A stretch of 64,000 bases of DNA, from assembly GCF_029227915.1 (NCBI RefSeq), contig NC_079876.1, forward strand, positions 19,344,001 through 19,408,000, in the 5' to 3' direction. The DNA is from Hydractinia symbiolongicarpus (taxonomy: Eukaryota > Cnidaria > Hydrozoa > Anthoathecata > Hydractiniidae). Shown piece by piece: positions 12,028 through 21,310 of the stretch (positions are counted from its first letter, which is position 1; every line of letters starts with the position of its first letter). Below the pieces are notes generated by a model. It was given only the letters and a program-made list of their open reading frames with translations, did not search any database and had not been told where the DNA came from. The position numbers and the translations under genes are program-made.

Positions 12028-12305
12028 CGCATGCGTAGACTGAATGTCCGCCCGTGAACTACCGTGAAAAGTGGCGAATCGACACAAAAAGTGGCGATTT
12101 GACGAATAAATTGGCGAAGCGACACAAAAAGTGGCGAGTCGACACAAAAAGTGGCGATTCGACACAAAAAAGTGGCGAGTCGACACAAAAAGTGGTGATT
12201 CGACAGAAAAAAGTGGCGAATCGAAAAAAAAAAGTGACGATTCGACAGAAAAAGAAAGAAAAAAAGGGTGCCATTAGAAATGGCACTATTGAGCCACGGT
12301 AAAAA
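12028..12305 (+). repeat. GTCGAC-minisatellite element, copy 3 (longest array)
   Basis: About nine units of 20-22 bp close to 'AGTGGCGATTCGACACAAAA' run from 12066 to 12255. The left flank is GCGCATGCGTAGACTGAATG. The right flank GTGCCATTAGAAATGGCAC can fold into an 8-bp hairpin with a 3-nt loop. Overlapping ORFs on both strands (12003-12410, 12054-12302, 12059-12349) translate the repeat in several frames and are not genes. Minisatellite core plus 3' hairpin is a pattern known from Helitron-derived non-autonomous elements; that class is inference. Confidence 0.7.
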
Positions 12306-12529
12306 AACACACTTCTGCTGCCACAGCAACTTATCATTAAGCAAACCACAGCTAATTTTTATTTTATCTTCAAACTCTCCATGTCCTTGTTTTAATTTAA
12401 TTGCAAACAAAAGTATTTTCTACAACTTTTGGAAATCTGTGGAGGAGCGTTCGATTCCCTTTGATGAAACTGTTGCACGTCACGACAATAGTGTATTCTA
12501 TGACATCTTTAAACTCCTTTGTTGATTAA

Positions 12530-13285
12530 ATTTTTTACAAAGCAATGATTAATTTTATTACAAAACAAAAACTTTTTAATCGACATTATTTGGAAAAGCG
12601 TGTGGAGAAGCGTTATAAAGTTAGTTGAAGTTTTCAATGTGGTGAGAACGCTTTAAATATTTTCGTCAGTCAGTTCTTATTATGTGGTAATAACATTTAA
12701 AAAAAACTTTTACACTAAGAAGAGCGGTTACTGACATTTGTGGTGTAACACCAAGAGACACCTCGTCTATGTCTGGGCTGTACAATAGGTTGTGTCAAAG
12801 TTTAACTTCAATTTTAGGATTTTGGAAGACGATCAAACTTTGAAAATGACAAAATTATTCATATATTTACTTGCTTATTTACCTTTGGCTGGTTCTGTAA
12901 TTCGTACTGCAGATAATACTATAATTTTTAATAAGATGCGCATGTGTTTTTAGGCTGACTCATTCATAAGATATTGGTAATAAATATGTTATTGCCCTTT
13001 ATCATCTGGGTAAGCGGGCAAAAATAGATGTAAAATGTATAAAGAACATAACATTCAACCTTATAAGTAGTGAACATATAGATGCTTACATTGTCAAACA
13101 AAAGGCAAAGGCAACGAAGTAAAAAGATGTTAGTGATTACAACACTTTTAAGAGATTTTATCAAACGATAAACTAACACTGTCAAATTTACTAACAAGCT
13201 CGCGCAATGCTATTACCGTCAGTTAATATTATCTGGCAATGCCCTCATCAACAGTATAAACTTAATTATTGATATATTTCATTTC
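12530..13285. other. Intergenic DNA upstream of the sulfotransferase exon
   Basis: No ORF with family resemblance was found. The 5' untranslated exon(s) and promoter of the sulfotransferase gene may lie here or farther upstream, but no TATA box or donor site could be assigned with confidence. Confidence 0.4.
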
Positions 13286-13300
13286 TTTCAGGGTAAAAAT

Positions 13301-14062
13301 ATGACGACGCGAAATGATTTCATTCTCATCGGTGCAGGTCTCCCTCGAAATGGAACTTATTCAACAAAAACTGCTTTGGAGATTCTTCTCCCTGGTAAAT
13401 GCCATCATATGTATAGGGCTTTGGCTTTCCACCAAAAAGAATGGATACGTATCCTAAACGATGAAATGTCCGACGACGAATTTAAAGATTTTTTTCTTTC
13501 AAATGGAGACGTTGCGGGAGTTGATGCGCCTGTTATTTTAGTTTATCAAAGATTGATGAAAGTATTCCCAAATGCCAAAGTGCTATTAAATATACGTGAA
13601 CCGAAATCCTGGGAAAGATCAATGAATGAAACTATTATTAAAATGGCTGATGATGACCAATTTCCAGAATGTATTTTTCTCAGTCTGGGATTCTTCAAAT
13701 CCTATCTTATGCCTACTAAACTGATGCAAAGAGCCTTATTCCAAACAGAGCGTTCTCGAGAGATGATATCGTCCCTAAAGAGCGGTAACGGTGTAGCGTA
13801 TTACAACAGATGGGTTGAAGAAGTTAAGCGGAACGTACCCGAAGAGAAGTTACTTGTGTATAGTGTTAAAGAAGGCTGGGAACCGCTGTGTAAATTCCTG
13901 AATGTTCCAATTCCTGAACAGCCTTTTCCACACACCAATGACAGCCAATCTTTTCATGAACGGACTGGTAGGAATCACAGACGTTCCATGATACTTTTGT
14001 ATGAGCTTGTATCAATTCCAATTGCAATGTATATGTTTTATAAAGCTTCGATGCGAAATTAA
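13301..14062 (+). CDS. Sulfotransferase-family protein (Sulfotransfer_4-like)
   Basis: A 253-residue intact frame, probably a PAPS-dependent sulfotransferase of the P-loop fold. The 5'-phosphosulfate loop is GAGLPRNGTYSTKTALE (residues 11-27). The usual family form has T where N17 stands. HHMYRA (35-40) follows, and the 3'-phosphate binding segment is NIREPKSWERSM (97-108). The C-terminal part has VYSVKEGWEPLCKFL (186-200) and the PFPHTN box (208-213), both typical of this family. Residues 229-248 are hydrophobic and could be a membrane anchor, so a Golgi or ER location is possible. The ATG lies 10 nt after a good acceptor (TTTCTTTCAG ending about 13290), implying an upstream 5' UTR exon. An AATAAA lies 13 nt after the stop. 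The whole coding region in one exon is notable among split genes. Acceptor substrate unknown. Confidence 0.85.
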   Translation: MTTRNDFILIGAGLPRNGTYSTKTALEILLPGKCHHMYRALAFHQKEWIRILNDEMSDDEFKDFFLSNGDVAGVDAPVILVYQRLMKVFPNAKVLLNIREPKSWERSMNETIIKMADDDQFPECIFLSLGFFKSYLMPTKLMQRALFQTERSREMISSLKSGNGVAYYNRWVEEVKRNVPEEKLLVYSVKEGWEPLCKFLNVPIPEQPFPHTNDSQSFHERTGRNHRRSMILLYELVSIPIAMYMFYKASMRN

Positions 14063-14074
14063 ATTTTGGTTTGC

Positions 14075-14080
14075 AATAAA
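14075..14080 (+). terminator. Polyadenylation signal AATAAA of the sulfotransferase gene
   Basis: AATAAA starts 13 nt after the stop codon of the 13301-14062 frame, which is compatible with a very short 3' UTR. Confidence 0.55.
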
Positions 14081-14164
14081 CTGTAATGTTAAGGTTTTAC
14101 ATTGGTTATTTTATCACTAAGCCAGCAGTAGTAGTAGCTGAAAGTTCTAAAATCATGGTAAGCA

Positions 14165-14420
14165 CAGAAAATTAAAAAGTAAATTCAGGACATTTTAGGA
14201 CAAATTTGTTTGATATTACAAGATAATTTCAGACAATTGTTAGCCGTAAAAATCACAAGCTCTATAAAACCTTGACATAATGAAATCTAGAAATATTTGT
14301 GGACCACTGGAAGCCAAATATGTTGAAGCATTTTACAAACTTCGTTTTTAATTAACCCTTTTAATCTTGTAAGCCATAGAGCGGTTCTCTGGATCCCTAA
14401 TGTTCAGGCCTAAAGCTTGC
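14165..14420 (-). repeat. Interspersed repeat, copy 2 of the inverted pair
   Basis: Reverse complement of about 4045-4300, colinear over the whole length with many substitutions. It sits about 100 bp downstream of the sulfotransferase stop codon. Confidence 0.65.
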
Positions 14421-14889
14421 AAAATATTTCCAAAAAAATGACTTTTTTTCCCACTTGGAAAATGTAATTGATTTTAATCTAGAACACTTTTCGACTGAAT
14501 ATAATTAGGTCCATCCAACAAGAAATACAGACTTTGTTTTTGTTATTGTTATATATTACTTCACACTTTTGTTTCACACCTCAGTCATCTTTTTACTGCT
14601 GGACAAAAAAGACTATAAAACTTTTAACACTCTTTTTGTAACTTTACTCTTGGAAAATTCACGGATACACGAAATAGAGATTTGCTGATTATGTACAACG
14701 GTCGAGAATCGTGTGCGAGGGTCGTTGTAAAAGCATATGAATGAAGATTTCTTTACAAACATAGCTTACTGTTTTGGATTGCTGCGTTTTAACGACAAAA
14801 TTGGTTTCAAATTGTTGGGCTGCAAATATAGGAATAAGAAAATAAAATAAAATAAAAGAAGATAAGAAAATGTTTTGGCGATCCTTTCT

Positions 14890-15075
14890 TAAATGTGGAT
14901 TGTTCAACAAGCTAGACTGTAGCGAGGATCATTTAGTCAACATTCGAGATCTTGATGATTAGAAAACGCTAGAGCCAGAAAGTAAATTTCACTTTTTAAC
15001 AGTGACAGCAGTGATGACGAATATGACAATAAAGAATCTCAATACAAGGAAGACTATTCGTCGTCGTCAAATTAT
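14890..15075 (+). other. Short acidic-serine reading frame, possibly a transposon N-terminal scrap
   Basis: One frame ending at about 15083 reads SDSSDDEYDNKESQYKEDYS, then SSSNYE and a stop. An acidic-serine run of this kind is common near the N-terminus of transposase-derived proteins, but nothing downstream supports one. Upstream stops prevent a longer reading. Confidence 0.2.
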
Positions 15076-15124
15076 GAATAGTTTGTGGTTTACTAAAAGT
15101 CAACCTTATCGGAACTCAAAAAAG

Positions 15125-15290
15125 CTAATTGCCGCAAAAAAGCCCATCCGCAGATAAGCCCATCTGCAGATAAGTCCATCCGCACATAAGCCCACTCACA
15201 GATCAGCTCACTCGCAGATATTCCCACTCAAAAAAGCCTTTGAAATCAAATAATCGCAGGGCTTATCTGCGTAATTTTGCGGTAGTTAAT
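15125..15290 (+). mobile_element. Small MITE with an internal 17-bp minisatellite
   Basis: The ends TAATTGCCGCAAAA and, inverted, TTAACTACCGCAAAA form imperfect terminal inverted repeats. Inside, about five units close to 'AGCCCATCCGCAGATA' run from 15141 to 15232, and one inverted unit (GGGCTTATCTGCG) lies beside the right end. The minisatellite thus appears to have grown from the subterminal sequence of the left end. No coding capacity. Confidence 0.65.
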
Positions 15291-15489
15291 TTTAAAGAAA
15301 AGTGGTAGAATATTTTAAAAAATTTGTCAAAATACGTTATAATATCATAAAAATATATTTTTTCTTGCGCATAGTTCTAATCCTGACAACGAGATTCTTA
15401 CAATAGAAGAAGAAAAAAAATGTGGTAAAAATATCGTCATTAGTGTGACGTACTACCGGAAATATTAACGAGTTTCGTATAATAAATCG

Positions 15490-18095
15490 AGAGAACAAAC
15501 GAGGTTTTCTAATTGGAGATTTTAACATAGATTCTTTAAAATCTGACAACAATGCAAATATTCAAAATGTATGTAACACTCTCTCCTCCGTAGGGTTTAT
15601 ACCAATAACTAACAGGCCAACACGGGTGACCAGTATATCTAACACAATAATAGACCACATATTTACTAACTCTCTTTTTGAAAGCCACATCACGTCAGGT
15701 ATCATAAAAACAGAATTTTCTGACCAATTACCAGGTTTTTTTTACATGCAATGCTGCTAACGACACTCCATCCATGCAGCGAAAAAAGATAATTTACAAA
15801 AGAAGTTTTTCTAAACCAGCAGTCCAGAAATTTAAGCTAGCTCTAGCAAAATTAAATTGGGAGCAAGTAGTAAACGGTAAAAGTGTTAATGACGCGTACA
15901 ATTAATTTATAGAGATCTTCCCTGGCCATTATAGCCAATGCTTTCCATTAAAAAATATGTAATAAAAATAAAATCTTTGTTATCACCTTGTATGACGAAG
16001 GGATTAATTAAATCATCAAAATTAAAACAGAAAATGTATGTAAAGTACCTAAAATCTAAATCACTTAGAGATAAAGAAACGTATTTAAATTATAAAAACT
16101 TATTCGAGCGGCTAAAAAAAATCTCAAAACAGCACTACAAAAGCGCAGCAACACAATATAAATATGACACAAAAAGAACGTGGCAAATAATAAAAAAGTT
16201 ATAGGTAAAAAACAAAATGTTCAACATTGTCTTCCAGACAGGATCACATATGACAACAATATTATTGAAAACGATACTGAAATAGGTAACACGTTTAATG
16301 AATTTTTTTGTTAATGTAGACCAAATCTGGCTTCAAAGGTTACAAGCAATGTGAACTATAAAAACTATATACCGAAATGTAAATTTAAAATACTAAATGA
16401 TGAACTTCAATTAGATGAATTAAAAAATGCATTTAAAGGCCTAAAAAAGGGTAAAGCTCCAGGTTACGACAATATTAGTAGTGATATAGTAATAAATTCT
16501 TTCACATCGATTAAACACATTATATATCATATTTTTAAACAATCATTTTCACAAGGCATATTTCCAGAGCTACTAAAGAACTGCTAAAGTAATTCCAATA
16601 CACAAATCAGGCGATACTGAGCCGGTCTCAAATTACAGACCGATATTGCCAGTGTTTTCGAAGCTGTTGGAAAGAATTATGTATAACAGAGTGTTCAATT
16701 ACTTTACTAAAAACTCACTTTTCTATAGCAAGCAATTTGGCTTCCATCAACAGCATTCGACAGAACATGCCCTTATGCAACTTGTGGAAGATTTACACAA
16801 TTCCTTTTTAAGCGATAAATATACCCTGGGTGTATTTATTGACCTTTCAAAAGCTTTTGATAATGTTAATCATAAGATTTTACTAGAAAATTTACATACA
16901 TATGGTATAGACGGAGTTACGTTAAAGTGGTTTGAAAGTTATTTATCTAATCGCACACAGTTTGTCAATGTTGGGAATGGCAAAAGAACTAATAATCTGG
17001 TGATAAAATGTGGGGTCCCTCAAGGTTCTATACTTGGGCCTCTCCTGTTTTTGATTTTACATTAATGGTCTTAATTATTCCACTCAAGTTCTAAATCCCA
17101 TTATGTTTGCAGATCATACTAACCTTTTCTATTCTCATAAAGATCTCAAAAAACACTACAGCACTGTAAACAACGAACTTATAAAACTAACAGACTATTT
17201 TAAGGCAAATAAATTATCTCTAAATGTTAAAAAGAGCAAATATACATTATTCCACCGAGCGCATAAAAGAAACAGACTACGAACAATATTACCGGAATAA
17301 AAAATCGAAGATTTCACAATCTCACGTGAAACAGGAACGAAGTTCCCGGAAGTTTTACTAGATGAGAATCTTACATGGCAAAAACGCATTGAAACTGTAA
17401 GTATAAAACTTTCAAAATCTATTGGTGTTTTTTATAAAGCTCGACACCTCCTAAATAAACATTGTCTAATAAATTTATATTTTTCATTCGTACATAGTCA
17501 TATAAATTACGCAAATATAGTTTGGGGCAGCACTAACAAATCTAATCTTGAATCGATATAAAAACGTCAAAAACACGCTGTAAGGACAAATTTACGCATA
17601 GCAAACCACTACTGCAGTTTTAAATTTCTGGTCAGTACTATCCACCATACAGAAAAACTAAGGCCAGTCAGTTTTCAACTTCGTATCGTGGTCCATATAT
17701 CTGGAATAGCATACACAGAATTGATAGATTTGTACTTGACAATGAGCGATCCTTTAAATATTTTCAAAACAAAGAAGAAACATTTATATTACACAGATTG
17801 AACAATGAAGTCTTGTACTTTTAGATCTTTATTTATCTTTTGCAGGCATTTGTTATATAGTATTTAGCATTTTTTACGTAGGTTATTTTAATTCTCTTTT
17901 TCATGCATATTTTTATATATAAGCGTCTTCTTAGCAAGAGTGAGTCTGTGAGTTTCCTTGTTTACAAAGGTGTTTAATTAGACAGCATTATTACATCTTT
18001 TTAATCTTGTAACAATTAAATTTATTGAATTTAGTACTGTAACACTTTACTACTGTATATACCTTTGTTTACGGAATAATATCTATCTATCTATT
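15490..18095 (+). mobile_element. Non-LTR retrotransposon (LINE with APE endonuclease and RT), 5'-truncated and dead
   Basis: Fragments appear in LINE order. The endonuclease end has FLIGDFNIDSL (about 15507) and IIDHIFTNS (about 15650). The linker has MTKGLIKSSKLKQKMY (about 15979). The reverse transcriptase has KKGKAPGYDNISSDI (16446-16486), FSKLLERIMYNRV (about 16655), FIDLSKAFDNVNH (about 16838) and KCGVPQGSILGPLLF (about 17007). The catalytic box is FADHTNLF at 17104, where the family needs FADD. A C-terminal part reads INYANIVWGSTN (about 17504). Several frameshifts and stops break the frame. The element ends in a short (TATC)n-type tail at about 18080-18094, as in many CR1/Jockey-group LINEs. 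Clade assignment is tentative. Confidence 0.85.
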
Positions 18096-18569
18096 TTAAA
18101 AAATCGCATAGTGTTTGAGGCTCTTAAAATGTACAAAAATGATTACAATGCTCAAGCCTTCTAACTTGTTCAAAGCAAAAATACGGTATAACTAATCCCA
18201 AATAACAAGGACATAAATGAAAGTATACCATACAGAAAAGGTTAATGTAGGGCTATCAAAAACTTATATGGTAAATCGTATAATAAAAGTAAGATATGAT
18301 TTAACACTGAAGAATTCTGCGACGATCAGCTTTACTTCCAGCGATAATAAAATTAAAATATATATAGATTTTTTATGCGAATGAAAGATACTTAGCCCTT
18401 AAAGGACGGTCCGTTCTTGAAAAAATTCCTTCTTTTCACTTCTTCCCAGCAATGGGTGATCAAGAATAAATAACAACTCCATAAGGTGATAATTGGTACT
18501 CTCGCCTCGTTGGCTTGGCGAAGCACATACAATATACCAAGGGGTTAAAGAGCTCAGGTCTGTAGGGTG

Positions 18570-19280
18570 CTATATACCTAAGTTCAGAGAAATGTCCAAA
18601 CGTTTCTTTTTGCTATCTTTTATGTATCTGTCGTTGGCGATGCTACTAGGGTCCCAGCGACCATGCTTCCCTATCAATTGCCGGTAACTCCGTAGTTAGC
18701 AGTTGCGGAAGTTCCCCCTTATCTAAAAGAGTGCAATCTATATTGGCCAGAATTAAGAAATGTGTCGCTAACGTGATCGACGAATGTTTTTCGGGCAGCA
18801 CTGTATAAAATTGCTTTATTCCCTATTGCGTTATGACCATGTTTGGTCTTTGCTAACCTGCACATCAAGAAAGACTCTGGATCTGAAATATTTGACACTT
18901 CCAAGTCCTTATGAAGCCAATATAATGGACAAGCAGTGCTGCCACTTTTTGCAATATAGACAGTGTTGTCATCTCTCAACTGTTCTGTTTTTGACTTTTC
19001 CATAAAAAAGTGGACAGAATCCTTTTCTATTTTTAAGTGTTTTAGTCAAATGCTCAGGAGTTCGCTTATACGAAAGAATCCCGCGAAGCCAAAAATACCT
19101 AAAATTGTGAATCTTAGATGCAGCAAATTTTTGGAATTCTCATTCTTAGCCACCAATGTTCTAATCATTTTCGCAGTAAATGGTTCCTTGCGATTTGTAT
19201 TGTTTTTCGAAAGTAGCCGTTTAGCTTCTTAAAATGCTAACTTTACATTTGGGCTGTCTGTAGGAGATTCAAACCTGTAT
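18570..19280 (-). pseudogene. Tyrosine recombinase catalytic domain, decayed
   Basis: Reading the minus strand from about 19280: a segment NRKEPFTAKMIRTLVAKNEN, then FGFAGFFRISELLSI with the first catalytic Arg, then a stop. Next come HFFMEKSKTEQLRDDNTVYI and ACPLYWLHKDLE, and then HSFR (the HxxR box, about 18719-18730). After a frameshift, RWDPSSIANDRYIKD carries the candidate nucleophile Tyr (codon 18624-18626). The stop is at 18570-18572. Box order and spacing are those of a phage-integrase-fold tyrosine recombinase. At least two in-frame stops and one frameshift make it inactive. It belongs with the N-terminal pieces at 19281-19589 and 20600-21134. Confidence 0.7.
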
Positions 19281-19589
19281 TCAGGTGCCCCAATTGAATT
19301 CCACAAAAGCCGAAATGACTGTACTGACAGAACTTTTTTCTCCGATCAAATCGTTTAGGTAAATGCAAACGAAGAACGGTTCAGCCGGACAGTGTAAAAC
19401 TTCAAGATAGTCACTGGCCCATTTCACCCACCTTTGCCATGCCCTAAAATATTTACTGATTGTCACTAGCGCAAAGACTGCGTTGAAAAGTGCTGGTAGG
19501 TTAGCAGCTTTTTGTCGTAAGGAGTCGCCCCTAATAGAATCTAGTTTCTCCCAGATGCCAATGTTGAGGTGATCTGTCAAAAAAAACAA
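19281..19589 (-). pseudogene. Tyrosine recombinase core-binding (SAM-like) region
   Basis: The 102-codon frame reads TISKYFRAWQRWVKWASDYL and then AEPFFVCIYLNDLIGE, with SSVSTVISAF near the end. This helical pattern (TxxxYxRAWxRWxxW...VxxYLxxL...SxSTIxxAxxAI) is the N-terminal core-binding domain of cnidarian tyrosine-recombinase proteins. It directly precedes the catalytic domain of 18570-19280 in the transcript direction. Confidence 0.65.
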
Positions 19590-19827
19590 CTATTTGATTA
19601 ATTAATGTAAAGTTTGCGTAATCACTGTAAAATAAATTCTAAATTACATCTTAGAGGCTATAGAAACAAGTTTCAAGTGATGTTAAACTATAAGCGCGCA
19701 AACATTACTGCACACCTAAAGCCCCTATTACAAGTCTTCAAGCTATATAATTCGAGGTATCGTGAAATTATTGACAAAAAATAAATAAATACTTTTATAT
19801 TTCAAGTTTTTTCGTTTTTCAGCTCGT

Positions 19828-20080
19828 CAAGTCACAGGTAGCAGGATATCGTGAACAAATCATTCGTCGAGCCTTGTATCGCTATACATCATATAAATTT
19901 CACTTCTCAAGCCCTGTGCGGCAAGATAACATAAACAATTCTCACATTTTTCTCCTCAAGTCCTGTGCGGCCAGATATCGAAATAATTCTTTCATCAAGT
20001 TTTTCTCAAGCTTTGGGCGGCTAGGTATCCAAATAATACACCTTTCAGTTTTACTCATGAAGCCCTGCATAGCGTTTACT
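19828..20080 (+). repeat. Tandem repeat of about 49 bp, six diverged units
   Basis: Units begin near 19828, 19866, 19908, 19957, 20007 and 20056. The better-conserved ones start CAAG(C/T)(C/T)(C/T)TGTGCGGC(A/C)AGATA. The last three spacings are 49, 50 and 49 bp. The array lies between the zinc-knuckle part and the recombinase part of the decayed element. Confidence 0.6.
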
Positions 20081-20521
20081 GAAAACATTCAATTGATTGC
20101 CATAATTAGGTTTGTTTATGATATCCTATCGGAATCGAAGTAACATTGCTATTGCATAGAAATTAGCAAAACCGTTAAAAACAGATTTACAACCTGTGTT
20201 ATTAATGTAAAATGGGTCCAGCAGTAAGTCAATGCGTTAACGCGTTCTGAGCCGGAACAAAAATACTTTCAATTGAACCTATCACACCTTTTGTTTAGGT
20301 CGTCGGGAAATCGATCTATTGTAAATTTTTCGAACTCTTTTTGTATGAAAAGAAATGACTCTGTGTCTATGCCCCAATTATCTGCATCTATAATTTTGGA
20401 AAGAAAATCTACGAGGCAAATAAGTACCGACTACGGAGATGTCATTTGTACCTCCTGAGTCAAATTTTCAATTTCGAGTGGCTACAACGAGAAAATTAGA
20501 ATAAACGTAAAAGATAGAAAT

Positions 20522-21134
20522 TTAACACAAATCAGACTGTCTGCAAAAGTTCGAAAATGTTTTATCTTCCGTCCCTACTTTGGATAGTAGGTAGTTGCAA
20601 AGGTTGATTCTTGCTAGGACAATACGCCGAAATATGACCTTGCTTTTGACAAATCCAAAATAACCGAGTAGATGTGGGGTTTCGTACATTAGGAACAAAT
20701 GTAGTATTTTGACTGTGATAGTTAAAGTATCTTCTGCAAGTTTCCGCAGGCTTATATTGTAACTTTGCTTTTTAAATTTTTTCTTTTTTAGCATTTGCTG
20801 TCCTTATTGCTCTCTTTATGGTGCTTTCGTCCTCAGAGTTAGATGCTAGATCATCGCTCTCATATTTGTTAGCAGCTTGCCAAATGTAGAAAGCTCTGTC
20901 TAATGTAGTAAGCGATTTGGTGCAGAATTCCATCTGTTTTTGGTTACCGCGTCCCTTCAAGTTAGCTAATTGGAAGCTGCATTGTTCTTCTATGGTAGCT
21001 TCTACCTTCTTCTCGTGCTTTTTTAGGAACCTTTTGGCGATTGTTTCTGCAACGGTAGCAGCAGCTTCCAAAGTGGATCCCTGATGCTTTGCAAGTGTTG
21101 CTTCGACAATCTTCTGGATATCACCGTCCGCCAT
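20522..21134 (-). pseudogene. N-terminal part of the recombinase element: coiled region and broken zinc knuckle
   Basis: ATG at 21134 opens a clean 120-residue frame (MADGDIQKIVEATLAKHQGS, then IAKRFLKKHEKKVEATIEEQ and FCTKSLTTLDRAFYIWQAAN). It ends at a stop at 20772-20774. After a frame change, about 20620-20690 reads FWICQKQGHISAYCPS. This is a CCHC knuckle (CxxCx4Hx4C) whose first Cys position holds Phe. The order charged/helical N-terminus, zinc knuckle, recombinase suggests a Crypton- or DIRS-related element. No reverse transcriptase was seen between the parts, which disfavours a full DIRS. Gene decayed. Confidence 0.6.
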
Positions 21135-21310
21135 GTTTGCGATGCCAAGGCCAACTCACAATCGAGGAAGAACTCTTGCGAGAATTCCCTTAAATACTAA
21201 CTTACTACGCATGTGTGGTCAGACCTGAAAAGTATTGCTGTACAGAATCTGAAAAGAAACGTAGTTTCCAGCAATCTGCGATAGTGGAAACCTCGTTTTT
21301 ATGTAGTCAA
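21135..21310 (-). promoter_or_regulatory. Presumed 5' region of the recombinase element
   Basis: This lies directly upstream of the MADGD start. It contains AGAATCTGAAAAGAAACG and a CAATCTGCGATAGTGGAAAC segment. A related stretch (GCAGAATCCGAAAAGAAACTT, then TCGCAGAACGTCGGAAAC) occurs at 45442-45498, so this is probably a conserved terminal region of the element family. Confidence 0.35.

Noticed and set aside
12062-12262. Possible CRISPR-like array
   Set aside because: Units are contiguous with no unique spacers, no leader and no cas genes, and the context is eukaryotic. It is a minisatellite.
12003-12410. Overlapping ORFs of 69-135 residues on both strands across the minisatellite
   Set aside because: All are periodic translations of the 20-21 bp unit in different frames. 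No family resemblance or splice context.
12440-12470. GTTCGATTCC resembling a tRNA T-loop
   Set aside because: No acceptor stem, D-arm or anticodon arm can be folded around it.
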